A stretch of DNA of 64,000 nt from Mycobacterium barrassiae. Lineage in GTDB: Bacteria > Actinomycetota > Actinomycetes > Mycobacteriales > Mycobacteriaceae. Of this stretch, positions 36,947 through 47,400 are shown one piece after another. The stretch covers positions 101,708 through 165,707 of the forward strand of contig NZ_JACKUK010000035.1 in assembly GCF_025822765.1 (NCBI RefSeq). The letters run 5' to 3'. The position numbers and the translations under genes are program-made. How positions within the stretch are numbered: the first letter of the stretch is position 1; the number at the start of each line of letters is the position of its first letter. Under the pieces are notes generated by a model. It saw only the letters and a program-made list of their open reading frames with translations, ran no database searches and had not been told where the DNA came from.

Positions 36947-38694
36947 TCGGCAATCTTCTCCGCCTGATCCCCGCCGAACACCGCGGCGTGCTCATCGGCT
37001 ACACAGCGCTGACATTCGTCTCGGTGATCCTGCGGGCCGCGGCCGCGCTGCTGTTGGTGCCGCTGCTCGGCGCCCTGTTCAGCTCGACGCCCGCCGATGC
37101 GCTGACTTGGCTCGGCGTGCTCAGCGCGGTCACCGCGGTCGGCTGGGTGGTCGACATGACCCTGGCGCGCATCGGCTACCGCATCGGTTTCGCACTGGTC
37201 AACGACACTCAGCATCGAATGGCCGATCGGCTCACCGACATTCCGCTTGGCTGGTTCACCCCCGACAACACCGCGATGGCGCGCCAGGCCATCGCCGCGA
37301 GCGCTCCCGATGTCGTCGCGTTCGTCGCGAACCTGCTCACGCCGTTCCTCGGCGCGGTGCTGCTGCCCGCGGCGATCACGGTCGGATTGTTCTTCGTCTC
37401 TTGGCAACTCGGTGTCGCGGCGGCGATCACGCTGCCGCTGCTGTTGGGCGCGCTGGTGGCCAGCCAGCGGATCGTGCGCGCCGCCGACGCGGCCGACTCG
37501 CGGGCGCACAATGCACTGACCGAGCGGATCTTGGAGTTCGCACGCACCCAGCAGGCGCTGCGGGCGAGCCGGCGGGCCACCGCCGCGCGCAGCCAGACGG
37601 GTGAGGCGGTGACCTCCGCACAGGGCGCGACGATGCGGCTGCTGCTGTTCCAGATCCCCGGGCAGCTGTTGTTCAGCGTCGCCAGCCAGATCGCGCTCAT
37701 CGCGCTGGCGGGCACGATCACGACGCTTGCGGTGCGCGGTGAGATCGGTGCACCGGAAGCCGTGGCGCTGTTGATCGTCATGGTGCGGTTCCTCGAGCCC
37801 TTCACCGTGCTGGCCGACCTGTCCACCGCCGTCGAGTCGTCGCGCGGCGTGCTCGCGAATCTGCGCAGCATCATCGATGCTCCCCGCGCCGCTCAGGGCG
37901 CCGATCGCACTGACTCCCGGGTCGGAACCCGTTCGCCTCGAATCGAATTCCGCGACGTCAGCTTCCGCTACGACGGTTCGGACACCGACGTTCTCTCCGG
38001 GCTGAACTTTGTGCTGGAGCCCGGGAGCACGACGGCGATCGTCGGACCGTCGGGTTCGGGCAAGAGCACCATCCTGTCGCTGATCGCCGGCCTGCACACA
38101 CCCGACCGCGGTCAGATCCTCGTCGACGGCACCGATATCGGCGATCTCGATCCACGCACGCGCCAGGAGCTGGTCAGCATGGTGTTCCAGCATCCGTATC
38201 TGTTCGACGGTCCGCTCGAGGACAACGTCCGCGCCGGCCACCCGGACGCCGCCGACAAGGATGTCCGAGATGCCATGTCGCTGGCCCGCGTCGACGAGAT
38301 CGTCTCGCGCCTACCCGACGGCGGGACGACCCGGGTCGGCGAGGCGGGCGCCGCGCTGTCCGGTGGTGAGCGTCAACGGGTCAGCATCGCCCGCGCACTC
38401 GTGAAGCCTGCGGGTGTCCTGCTGATCGACGAGGCGACCAGCGCACTGGACAACGAGAACGAGTCGTCGGTCACCGACGCGGTCAGAGACGATCCGCGCG
38501 GGCGCACCCGCGTCATCGTCGCGCATCGCCTCGGCGCGATCCGCAACGCCGACCAGGTGTTGTTCGTCGCCGACGGTGCGATCGTCGAGCAGGGCGGGAT
38601 CGACGAACTGACCCAGCGCGGTGGGCACTTCGCCGAGTTCTGGCGGCAGCAGGAGAAGAGTTCCGGCTGGCGGATCGCCGCCGCCCCGGCCTAG
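36943..38694 (+). CDS. irtB: mycobactin ABC transporter subunit IrtB
   Basis: A 583-residue ABC half-transporter, partner of IrtA. The ATG at 36943 overlaps the irtA stop. Membrane domain about 1-310; ATPase about 340-583 with Walker [10 protein letters not shown] near 367, [15 protein letters not shown], and [15 protein letters not shown]. Followed by a strong hairpin and the convergent mbtG. Confidence 0.96.
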   Translation: MIGNLLRLIPAEHRGVLIGYTALTFVSVILRAAAALLLVPLLGALFSSTPADALTWLGVLSAVTAVGWVVDMTLARIGYRIGFALVNDTQHRMADRLTDIPLGWFTPDNTAMARQAIAASAPDVVAFVANLLTPFLGAVLLPAAITVGLFFVSWQLGVAAAITLPLLLGALVASQRIVRAADAADSRAHNALTERILEFARTQQALRASRRATAARSQTGEAVTSAQGATMRLLLFQIPGQLLFSVASQIALIALAGTITTLAVRGEIGAPEAVALLIVMVRFLEPFTVLADLSTAVESSRGVLANLRSIIDAPRAAQGADRTDSRVGTRSPRIEFRDVSFRYDGSDTDVLSGLNFVLEPGSTTAIVGPSGSGKSTILSLIAGLHTPDRGQILVDGTDIGDLDPRTRQELVSMVFQHPYLFDGPLEDNVRAGHPDAADKDVRDAMSLARVDEIVSRLPDGGTTRVGEAGAALSGGERQRVSIARALVKPAGVLLIDEATSALDNENESSVTDAVRDDPRGRTRVIVAHRLGAIRNADQVLFVADGAIVEQGGIDELTQRGGHFAEFWRQQEKSSGWRIAAAPA

Positions 38695-38708
38695 GCGACC
38701 TTCAAGCC

Positions 38709-38776
38709 CCTAAGAGCGAGATTGCACTCAGGGCTGTCGAGATCAACACAGCCCTGGATGCAATCTCGACCCTAGG
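38709..38776. terminator. long imperfect hairpin between convergent irtB and mbtG
   Basis: Two 29-base arms (38709-38737 and 38748-38776) pair at 24 positions around a 10-base loop; the core GCGAGATTGCA...CAGGGCTGT is the strongest part. It ends 10 bases from the mbtG stop and starts 14 bases after the irtB stop, suiting a bidirectional terminator. The sequence may also be a dispersed mycobacterial repeat. Confidence 0.7.
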
Positions 38777-38786
38777 ACCGTCGAGG

Positions 38787-40103
38787 TCAGCCGACCCTGG
38801 CCACATCTGTACGGACACGCTCTCCTGTCGCGCTGAAGTCGGCACCGAGCACCCGGTCGGACAGCAACCCGAGGCAGGACAGGTTGGGAAAACCCGGTCC
38901 CTGCGTCAGTCCGGACAGGCCGGGCAGGAACAGTTTCGGTGTGAGACCGGTGATCGCCAGGTCGTCGCCGATGGACTCCTGCAGTGAGTCACCGGTGAGT
39001 GGACCCCCGAGGCTCAGCTCGAGCAGGTCCAGCGCGTCCTGTCGTAGCAGAGGTACGAACCACAGGGAGTCGGCACCCGACCCGTCGATCACCATGTCGA
39101 AACCATGTACGGTCTCGAGGTTCTCACCGTATTGATTCGTGCTCAGCGTCAAGCGGATTCGGCCATCTCGAGGCACCGCGTGCGCGACGCGACCCCGAAG
39201 GTGGCGGATCCGGTCGTCGGACAGCAGCGCATCCTGCACCCGGGCGGAGAACACCCCGCGGTCCGTGCGGAACAGCGCATCGCGCCGCTCCTCGAGCGTG
39301 AGAGCGGTCCAGCCGGTGGGGTCGGAGAACAGTGTGTTCTCGAAGAACCCCTCGCCTCGGGTGAACAGTGTCACCTGGGGCGAAATGACGGTGATCGTCG
39401 AAACCCGGTGCCGGAAAAGCTCATTGAGCATAGACGCGGCGGTCTCACCGCCCCCGATCACGGCAACGCGCTCGGCGGTGAGGTCGTTGCGCGCGGCCCG
39501 GTGCCAGAACTGCGCGATCGACAGCACCCGCGGGTTGCCGGGCAGTATCGACCGCTCGGGCTGGCCGGGACCGGTGATCATCACGCCGTCGGCGAGCACC
39601 ACCTGGTCGGGTGTGTGCAGCGCCCATCGCGACGTCTCGGCTGTGCCGTCCACGGAGATCCCGGTGACCTCGCCGGAGATGACGTTCATCTCGCAGTTGC
39701 CCGCGACCCAGCGCAGGTACTGGCTCCACTTGCGGTGAGGGGGTGCGGGTCTGCCGCGGTCCACCCATTCTGCGAACTGGCCGGTGGCGATCAGATAGGA
39801 CTGCCAACTGTGCCGGGTCATGCGTTCATCGAGTTCGGCATTGCGGCCCGGCGCCTGGGCCCCCGCCCGCAGGGCAGGGGACGACGAGCGATACGGGAAG
39901 CCGACGTCTTTCTCGGGGCTGGTGCCCAGCCGGTGCTGACCGTCGGTCCAGCCGCCCTCGGCCTGCCAGTTGGCCGCGACGCCGGTGCGTTCCACCGCAA
40001 CGACTTTGGGCACATCGACGCCCATGTCGTGGAGTTCGGCCGCCTTGGCAGCGACGGCGACGGCCTTCGCTCCGGCTCCGACAACGGCAAGGGTGGGTCT
40101 CAT
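38787..40103 (-). CDS. mbtG: L-lysine N6-monooxygenase MbtG
   Basis: A 438-residue flavin enzyme that N-hydroxylates lysine side chains to make the hydroxamates of mycobactin. ATG 40103 overlaps the mbtF stop (ATGA); longer upstream frames lie inside mbtF. The FAD site is LAVVGAGAKAVAVAAKAAEL at the N-terminus, slightly unlike the usual GxGxxG. The NADPH site is VAVIGGGETAASMLNEL (about 215). The C-terminal DGSGADSLWFVPLL and LPGLSGLTQGPGFPNLSCLG are family-typical. Last gene of the mbtE-mbtF-mbtG operon. Confidence 0.94.
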   Translation of the reverse strand: MRPTLAVVGAGAKAVAVAAKAAELHDMGVDVPKVVAVERTGVAANWQAEGGWTDGQHRLGTSPEKDVGFPYRSSSPALRAGAQAPGRNAELDERMTRHSWQSYLIATGQFAEWVDRGRPAPPHRKWSQYLRWVAGNCEMNVISGEVTGISVDGTAETSRWALHTPDQVVLADGVMITGPGQPERSILPGNPRVLSIAQFWHRAARNDLTAERVAVIGGGETAASMLNELFRHRVSTITVISPQVTLFTRGEGFFENTLFSDPTGWTALTLEERRDALFRTDRGVFSARVQDALLSDDRIRHLRGRVAHAVPRDGRIRLTLSTNQYGENLETVHGFDMVIDGSGADSLWFVPLLRQDALDLLELSLGGPLTGDSLQESIGDDLAITGLTPKLFLPGLSGLTQGPGFPNLSCLGLLSDRVLGADFSATGERVRTDVARVG

Positions 40104-43100
40104 GGTGCAACCTCTCGTAGCGAGTCCTGCCACATCGACTGCAGCGTCGCGACGTCGTGGGCGGAGAGGATGTCCGGCAGCGTGCGCCACTGCGTGCCTA
40201 GTACCTGGTTGTCCCCTTCGCCGAGCACCGCCGCCAAGATGGTCAACTCGTGGCGCACCGCGAGTTCGGGTTCGGGCAGCGGGGACACCTGCGCCAGCAG
40301 CTCGCGGTCGGGTTTCAACTCGCCGCCGACCGCGACGTGGATCCTGCCCAGGAAGTTCAGCAGAATCTGCGGTTCGGCATACGCCTTCAGCCGCTGGGCG
40401 GTATCCCTACGCAGATAGCGCAGCAGCCCGTAGTCGATACCGTCGCTCGGCATCGCATCGATCGCCGCGCGCGTGGGAATGCGCAGCGGGTAGATCGCGG
40501 TGAGCAGCCCGACGGTGTCGGAGGTGTCGGCGTCTTCGACGATGTCGTCGGCGCGGCCGTGGGTCTCCAGCGCGAGAAGCGGTGGCGCCAAGTCCTGTCC
40601 GCGGCGGCGCCGCCACCGGGTGACGGTTCGAGCGGCCGCATCGGCCAGCAGGTGCTGAATCGGCTCCGACGCGTTCAGCAGCCGTCGCGACACGTCGGCA
40701 TCAGCCAGCACAGTGGTGACGACGACATCGCCGATCCGATCGGTCTGCGGCCGCACCCGGCGGGCCCCGATCGTCGGGTCGTCGCCGCGGAGCTGGTCTT
40801 CCCAGAAGTCACACGTGTCGAGGGTGGCGGCCCGTTCGCCGAGCATCCGCGACCATTGCCGATAGCTGGTGTGCTCGCGGGTGGGCACCGGGTCCCGTCC
40901 CGATTTGATGGTGTGCCATCCCGCGTCCAGCTCGCCGAACACGATCCGCCACGACGCCGGATCCAGTGCCAGCACGTGTGCGGTGAGCAGCAGCACGCCG
41001 GGCGCGTCGGGCTCCTGCAACCACACCGCGGAAAGCATCGAACCCTGCTGTGGGTCAAGACTTTCCACTGACCGCCGCGACTGTTCGGCAACCGCGGCCG
41101 CCATGTCGCCGTCGACCCAGACCTCGGTCAGGAGATTTCCCGGCTGGTGCTCGACGAGCGTCATCGTGTCGATGTCCAGGCGGCTGCGCAGCGCTTCGTG
41201 TCCGTCAACGACGGCCTGCAGCATGCGGTCCAGATCAGCCCGGGTGATCCCGTCGGGTAGCCGGACCGCCTCTGTCTGCGCCAGCCGCCGCGGCCTGCCG
41301 TGTTCGTAAAGCCAGTGCGCGTTGGGCAGCACAGGGATCGGGCCGCTCTCCCCCTCGTCCTGGCGGGCGACGGTGACGGCCTCGCTGTCGATGGCCGCAG
41401 CGAGCTCGCGGATGGTCGCGCATTCGAGCATCAGTCGCGCCCGCAACGGAATACCGCGCCTGCGGGCGGCCTGCACCACCGACAGCGCGACGATGCTGTC
41501 GAGGCCGAGTTGAAGGAATTCCGCGGTGACGTCGATCTCGACGCCGTCGAGCAGTTCGGCCAGCACCGCAACGAGCGCCGACTCGGTTTCGGTCTCCGGT
41601 GCGGCCGACGGGCCGTCGTCGACGGAGATCGCGGCCAGTGCGGCGTCGTCGATCTTGCCGTGCGACGTCAGCGGCATCTGGTCGACGGTCACGATGTTCT
41701 GCGGAACCATGTAGCGCGGCAACCGCTTCGACAGCATCGCCCGCAGTTCCGCCACATCGGGTGCCGGGTCGGCGGCCACGTATGCCATCAGCCGCTGTCC
41801 GCCGCGAATCCCCTGGCGCACCGCGACGTGGGCGTGCTGCACCGCCGGATGGCTGTGCAGCACCGCCGCGATCTCCGCGGGCTCGACGCGGAAGCCGCGA
41901 ATCTTGACCTGCGCGTCGGACCGGCCCAGGAACTGCAGTGTCCCGTCGGGCTGGCGGCGCACCACGTCGCCGGTCCGGTACATCCGCTCGCCGGACGCAT
42001 ATGGGTCTGCGACGAACCGGCCCGCTGTCTCACCGGGCCGCCCGAGATATCCGCGCGTCAACTGGTGACCCGCCAGGTAGAGCTCGCCGGACACGCCCGC
42101 AGGGACGAGCCGCAGCCATGAATCGAGCACGTACGCGCGGGTGCCCGCGGTGGGCCGCCCGATGGTCGGCTTCTCGTGGTCGGCGATCGCCGCGACGACG
42201 GCCTCGACCGTGGTTTCGGTTGGGCCGTAACAGTTGTAGGCCGACATGCCGGTGCGTGCGCATTCGTCACGGATCTGGTTCCACGCGGGTATGCCGATCG
42301 CCTCACCGCCGAGCGCGAGCACGCCGAGGGGCACCGTGGTCAGCAGGCCGACGGCGTACAACTGAGCGAGCATCGACGGTGTGGTGTCGATCATGTCGAT
42401 GCCGTAGCGCGCGATGGTCTCGACCAGCGCCTCGGCGTCGCGTTGGACGTCGGCGTCGACGATGTGCACCGAGTGGCCGTCGAGCAACGCGACCAGTGGC
42501 TGCCACGCGGCGTCGAATGTGAACGACCAGGCGTGCGCCACCCGCAACGGATGGCTCAGCCGGGCCGCCGCGGGTCGCAGCACATGCTGCGCGTGGTCCT
42601 CGGCGTAGGCGAGCAATGCCTGGTGGGTTCCGATGACACCCTTGGGCCGGCCCGTCGTACCCGAGGTGAACACCATGTAGGCCGCCTGACCGGGCCGCGC
42701 GGCGACGGGTTGGAAGTCGGGATGCTCGGCGGGCACCTCCGCGACCAGCGCGTCGTCGACGACGACCGCAGGCCGGCATTGGCTGAGGATGTCTGCGACC
42801 CGCTCGGACGGCATGGCCGGGTCGAGCGGAACGATCACCCCGCCCGCCTTGAGCACGCCCAGCATGGCAATCACGTACTGCGGACCGCGGGACAGGTTGA
42901 TCGCCACCGGATCCTCGCGCTGCACACCACGCGTCACCAACACGGCCGCGAGGCGGTCGGCGGCCTCGTCGAGTTCGCGGTAGGTCAAAATGCCGTCGGT
43001 CCAGCTGAGCGCCGGAGAGCCGAGCCTGGTGTAAGCGGTCTCGGTGAACTTGGTGTGCACACCCGCATGGGTTGGCGCACCGAGCGGTTCCTCGGCGACG

Positions 43101-44443
43101 GTCGCCTCACCGTCGAGCAGAATGCTGACGTTGCGTAGCGCGCTGTCCCACTGGGCAATCAGCCGCTGGACGGTGGTCAGCAGGCGGTCGCCCAGCGATT
43201 CTGGACTCATCGTGCCCAACGCACCATCGACGACCTCGACGAGCACCGTGAGCTGATCGTCAACCATGTGGGCGGCGATCGTCACCGGAAAGTGCGACAG
43301 GCTCTCCAGCGACGCCGGTCGGAATGTGGCGCCGTTGGCGGTGAATTCGCCGCCTCCGACAAGTTCGCCGGGCGGGAAGTTCTCGTAGACCAACAGGCTG
43401 TCGTAGAGCTCGCCGACACCGCCGAGCGCGCGGAGTTCGGAGTGGGCCAGGTAGCTGTGGTCGCGCAGTTTCGCCGCTTCGCGTTGCAGCGCAACGCATT
43501 GCGTACCCACTCCCATGACGGGGTCCAGCCGCACCCGCAGCGGAACGGTGTTGATGAACAGGCCGATCATGGTTTCGACGCCCGTGAGTTCGCTGGGCCT
43601 GCCGGACACCGTGACGCCGAATACGACGTCGCTGCGGTCGGTGAACGCCGAAAGCAGCATGGCCCAGCTCATTTGGACCAGCGTGTTGACGGTGACGCCC
43701 CGTGATCGTGCAGCTTCGGCCAACTGCACGGTGGTCTGCCGGTCGAGTTTCAGCTCGGTGCGCCGCGGCGAACCGGTCGGCGGCTCACCGGCGGTCAGCG
43801 ATGGCGTCACCAGCGTCGGACCGTCGAGGCCGCGGAGGTGGTCGCGCCACAGCTGCCGGCTGAGGTCTTGGTCTCGTGCTGCCAGCCATCCGATGTAGTC
43901 GCGGTAGGGCCGCGGTGGCGGTGGCAGCACGCCGACGTCGCCGCCTGCACGGTACAGCGTGATCAGCTCACCCATGAACAGCGGCAATGACCACCCGTCG
44001 AGGAGGATGTGGTGGGCGACGATCACGAAGCGCCAATGCGATTGGGGTACTTCGATGATCAGGAAACGGATCGCGGGTCCGCGTTCCAGATCGAATGGGC
44101 GGCGCCGTTCGTCGGCATCGAGAGCTTCCACCTCGTCAGCGGTCGCGGTGATCGTGCGCCACGGCACGTCGACCCGGGTGGGGACCACCTGGACGGGCCG
44201 ACTCAGTTCGCCGTGGAGGAAGCTGGCCCGCAAGTTGGGGTGGCGTGCCAGCAGCGCTGCGGCACAGTCGCGCAGCAGTGCCTGGTCGAACTCCCCGACG
44301 ATGTCGGCGGACAGCGCGATGACGTAGGGGTCCTCGGCCCCATCATCCCCACTGTTCAGCTTCGACAGTGAGTACAGCCCCTGCTGTAGCGGGCTCAGGG
44401 CCATCACGTCCTCGATGGCCACCTTCGTTTCGGTTGCGGTCAC
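40100..44443 (-). CDS. mbtF: non-ribosomal peptide synthetase MbtF
   Basis: A 1447-residue NRPS, normal length for MbtF, adding the terminal lysine that becomes the cyclic hydroxylysine. Domains: condensation (about 10-430, AHHILLDGWSLP intact), adenylation (about 460-970, VFTSGTTGRPKGVIG; YRTGDVVRR), carrier (LQLGLDSIVAL, about 1020), and a terminal condensation-like domain (about 1080-1447). In the last domain the HHxxxDG motif is degenerate (TAHVLALDPAS), suggesting release/cyclisation or a non-canonical role. GTG start overlapping the mbtE stop. Confidence 0.95.
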   Translation of the reverse strand: MTATETKVAIEDVMALSPLQQGLYSLSKLNSGDDGAEDPYVIALSADIVGEFDQALLRDCAAALLARHPNLRASFLHGELSRPVQVVPTRVDVPWRTITATADEVEALDADERRRPFDLERGPAIRFLIIEVPQSHWRFVIVAHHILLDGWSLPLFMGELITLYRAGGDVGVLPPPPRPYRDYIGWLAARDQDLSRQLWRDHLRGLDGPTLVTPSLTAGEPPTGSPRRTELKLDRQTTVQLAEAARSRGVTVNTLVQMSWAMLLSAFTDRSDVVFGVTVSGRPSELTGVETMIGLFINTVPLRVRLDPVMGVGTQCVALQREAAKLRDHSYLAHSELRALGGVGELYDSLLVYENFPPGELVGGGEFTANGATFRPASLESLSHFPVTIAAHMVDDQLTVLVEVVDGALGTMSPESLGDRLLTTVQRLIAQWDSALRNVSILLDGEATVAEEPLGAPTHAGVHTKFTETAYTRLGSPALSWTDGILTYRELDEAADRLAAVLVTRGVQREDPVAINLSRGPQYVIAMLGVLKAGGVIVPLDPAMPSERVADILSQCRPAVVVDDALVAEVPAEHPDFQPVAARPGQAAYMVFTSGTTGRPKGVIGTHQALLAYAEDHAQHVLRPAAARLSHPLRVAHAWSFTFDAAWQPLVALLDGHSVHIVDADVQRDAEALVETIARYGIDMIDTTPSMLAQLYAVGLLTTVPLGVLALGGEAIGIPAWNQIRDECARTGMSAYNCYGPTETTVEAVVAAIADHEKPTIGRPTAGTRAYVLDSWLRLVPAGVSGELYLAGHQLTRGYLGRPGETAGRFVADPYASGERMYRTGDVVRRQPDGTLQFLGRSDAQVKIRGFRVEPAEIAAVLHSHPAVQHAHVAVRQGIRGGQRLMAYVAADPAPDVAELRAMLSKRLPRYMVPQNIVTVDQMPLTSHGKIDDAALAAISVDDGPSAAPETETESALVAVLAELLDGVEIDVTAEFLQLGLDSIVALSVVQAARRRGIPLRARLMLECATIRELAAAIDSEAVTVARQDEGESGPIPVLPNAHWLYEHGRPRRLAQTEAVRLPDGITRADLDRMLQAVVDGHEALRSRLDIDTMTLVEHQPGNLLTEVWVDGDMAAAVAEQSRRSVESLDPQQGSMLSAVWLQEPDAPGVLLLTAHVLALDPASWRIVFGELDAGWHTIKSGRDPVPTREHTSYRQWSRMLGERAATLDTCDFWEDQLRGDDPTIGARRVRPQTDRIGDVVVTTVLADADVSRRLLNASEPIQHLLADAAARTVTRWRRRRGQDLAPPLLALETHGRADDIVEDADTSDTVGLLTAIYPLRIPTRAAIDAMPSDGIDYGLLRYLRRDTAQRLKAYAEPQILLNFLGRIHVAVGGELKPDRELLAQVSPLPEPELAVRHELTILAAVLGEGDNQVLGTQWRTLPDILSAHDVATLQSMWQDSLREVAP

Positions 44444-47400
44444 GGCTCTCCGTGTTGCGATGCCGAGAACAAGGCCGTCACCGAGGCGAGTTCGTCATCC
44501 GACAACCCCGACGCCGCCATCGGTTCGTGGTGGGTGTCACCGATCGAGGGGCCGGCCTCGGCGTTGTCGACGGTCGCGGCCAGGTCGTGAATCGCCGGAT
44601 GTTCGAACACCATTCGCGCCGTCAGCGGAATGCCCGCGTCACGCGCCCGTGCGGCCAACTGCACCGCCATGATGCTGTCGCCGCCGAGGCTGAAGAAGTT
44701 GTCGTTGCGCCCGATCTCGGGCACCTCGAGCGCCTCCGCGAGCATCTCGGCGAGTATGCGTTCAGTCTCGGTGCGGACAGGTTCGGCCGGACCGACGCGG
44801 TCTGCGGGAGCAGCGAGCACGGCCTCGGCCTCGGCCTCGGCCTCGATGATCTCGAGCTGACCCTCCGCGGTCCAGCGGCCTCGCTCACCGGTGGGCGTGA
44901 GCCTGGTGACCTGGTCCGCGTCTACGTGCTCTGTGTGGTCATATACGTCACCGATCACGCCCACTGCGACGGCATCTCGCCAATGGTCGAGCACGCTGAG
45001 ACCGGCCCCGGTGCTGAACGCGTACACCCGACGCCGCTCCTCGCGGTCGGCGATCAGGACGTCGCGCAGCCTCTGGTCGGGATCGTCGGCGAACGCCGTC
45101 AGCACCCGACCCAGCCACCGCACGTAGCGTTCGGCCGTGGACCGCCGGTACAGGTCGGTGCGATAGATGACATGGCAGCGGTACCCGTCGTCGACGGCGA
45201 AGAAGTTGACCGACAGGTCGGCGTGCGCGACGTCGAACGGCGGCTCGAGCGCGGTGAACATCGTGTCGCCGTCGGCGCCGGAGTCCACCAGTTGCCCTGC
45301 GGGCAAGGCTTCCCGAACGTGCACAACGACGTTGAAGAGCGGATTGCGCGACAACGACCGCGCGGGCCGCACCGCGTCGACGACGTGGTCGAAGGGCAGG
45401 TCCTGGTTCGCGTACGCCTCCAGCGCGGTGTCGCGGGCCGCCTTCAGCACGTCCCGCAACGACGGGTTGCCGCTCAGGTCGTTGCGCAGCACCACGATGT
45501 TGATGAAGAAGCCGACCAACTGATCGAGCGCCGCCTCGGTGCGTCCGGCCACCGGGGTGCCCAGCGGGATGTCGGTGCCCTCGCCGGCCTTGTGCAAAGC
45601 GACGGCGACCGCCGATTGAAGCAGCATGAATTCGGTGACACCGAGTTCCTGGCTCAGCTCGGCGAACTTCACACGGGTGGCGGCGTCGATCGTGAACTCG
45701 ACGGCGTCGCCCTCGCCGCTCAGCGTGGCCGGACGAGCGAAATCCGGTGTCAGCCCGACACCCTCGCGCAGTCCCGCAAGCTGTCGGCGCCAGTACTCGC
45801 GCTGCGCCGCGATGGGTCCTTCGGCGTCGGCCAGCAGCGTGGCCTGCCAGGCCGCGTAGTCCGCATACTGCACCGGCATCGGTGCGAACTTCGGTGCCTC
45901 ACCGGACCGGCGCGCGCGGTACGCCGTCAGCAGGTCGTTGAACAGCACCATCGCCGACCAGTGGTCCGCGGCGATGTGATGGACGACCAACGAGACCACG
46001 TGCGCGTCGGGCGTCGACAGCACGGCCGCACGGATCGGCAGGTTTCGTTCGAGCTCGAATACGTGCCGCCGTTCCATGTCGAGTTCGGTCTGCAGCCAGG
46101 CGTCGTCACCGCCGTGGGCCCGCCGCACGGCGACCTCGTGGTCCTCGTCGACGATTTGGTATGGCACGCCGTCGATTTCGCGGTAGGTGGTTCGCAACAC
46201 CTCGTGACGGGCGACGACATCGCGCATCGCCTGCACGAACGCTTCGGTGTCGCACGGCCCGGTGAGCCGGGCCGCGAACGGGATGTTGTTCACCGGATTC
46301 GGCCCGTCCACGCGGTATTGGAACCACATGCGCAGCTGTGACGCCGACATCTGCAGCGGACCGCCGCGAGGGATGGCGACGAGCCGCGGCCGCCGGGATT
46401 CGACGGCCGAAGCCGCATCGATCCGTTCGGCCAGTGCCTTCACCGTGCCGAGCTCGAAGACCTCGCGGACGCCGACGTCGACGTTGAACTGGTCCCGCAC
46501 CGCCGCAACCAGTTTGGTGGCCAGCAGAGAGTGTCCGCCGAGATCGAAGAAGGAGTCGTCAGCACCTACCCGGTCGCGCCCGAGCAGTTCGGCGAACAGA
46601 TCGGCGATGCGTCGCTGCGTGCCCTCGGCGGGCTCGCGGTACTCGACACCGGAGCCGATATCGGGTTCCGGCAGCGCGGTGCGGTCGATCTTGCCGTGCG
46701 CGGTGATCGGGATCTCGTCGAGCACGACGTACGCCGCGGGCGTCATGTACTCCGGCAGCGCAGCGGCGACCCGGGCTCGGATGCGTTCGACGTCGACGTC
46801 CTCGACGTCGTCGGCCGGCGTCAGATAGCCCACCAGGCTCTTGCCGAGGTTCGGCAGATCGCTGACGACGACGACCGCCTGCCCCACACTCGGGTCGACG
46901 GAGATCGCGGCGGCGACCTCACCGAGTTCGATCCGGAAACCGCGGATCTTGACCTGTTCGTCGGCGCGTCCGACGAACTCGATGTCACCGGCGGCATCGC
47001 GGCGGGCGAGATCGCCGGACCGGTAGAGCCGGCCGCCGGAGGTGAAGGGGTCGGCGACGAACCTCTCGGCGGTGAGCGTCGGTCTGCGGTGATAGCCCTG
47101 CGCGACATGCGTTCCGCCGATGTAGATCTCGCCGATGACCCCGACGGGAACCGGCTGCAGCGCATCGTCGAGCAGATGGATCTGGGTGTTGATCTTCGGT
47201 GTACCGATCGGGACGATCCGTGTGCCCTGCTTGCCCTCGACCTTGTACCGGCTGGCGTTGATCACTGTCTCGGTCGGTCCGTAGAAGTTGTGCAGCAGCG
47301 CGTCGAACGTGGCGTGGAACTTATCGGCGAGTTCACCCGGCAGCGCCTCGCCGCCGATCGGCACGCGCTGCAATGTCCGCCACTGATTCACACCCGGCAA

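Noticed and set aside
44368-46341. A 657-codon plus-strand open frame, and similar long plus-strand frames through 40250-54000
   Set aside because: Antisense to the NRPS genes mbtF, mbtE and mbtB, which show complete domain motifs.
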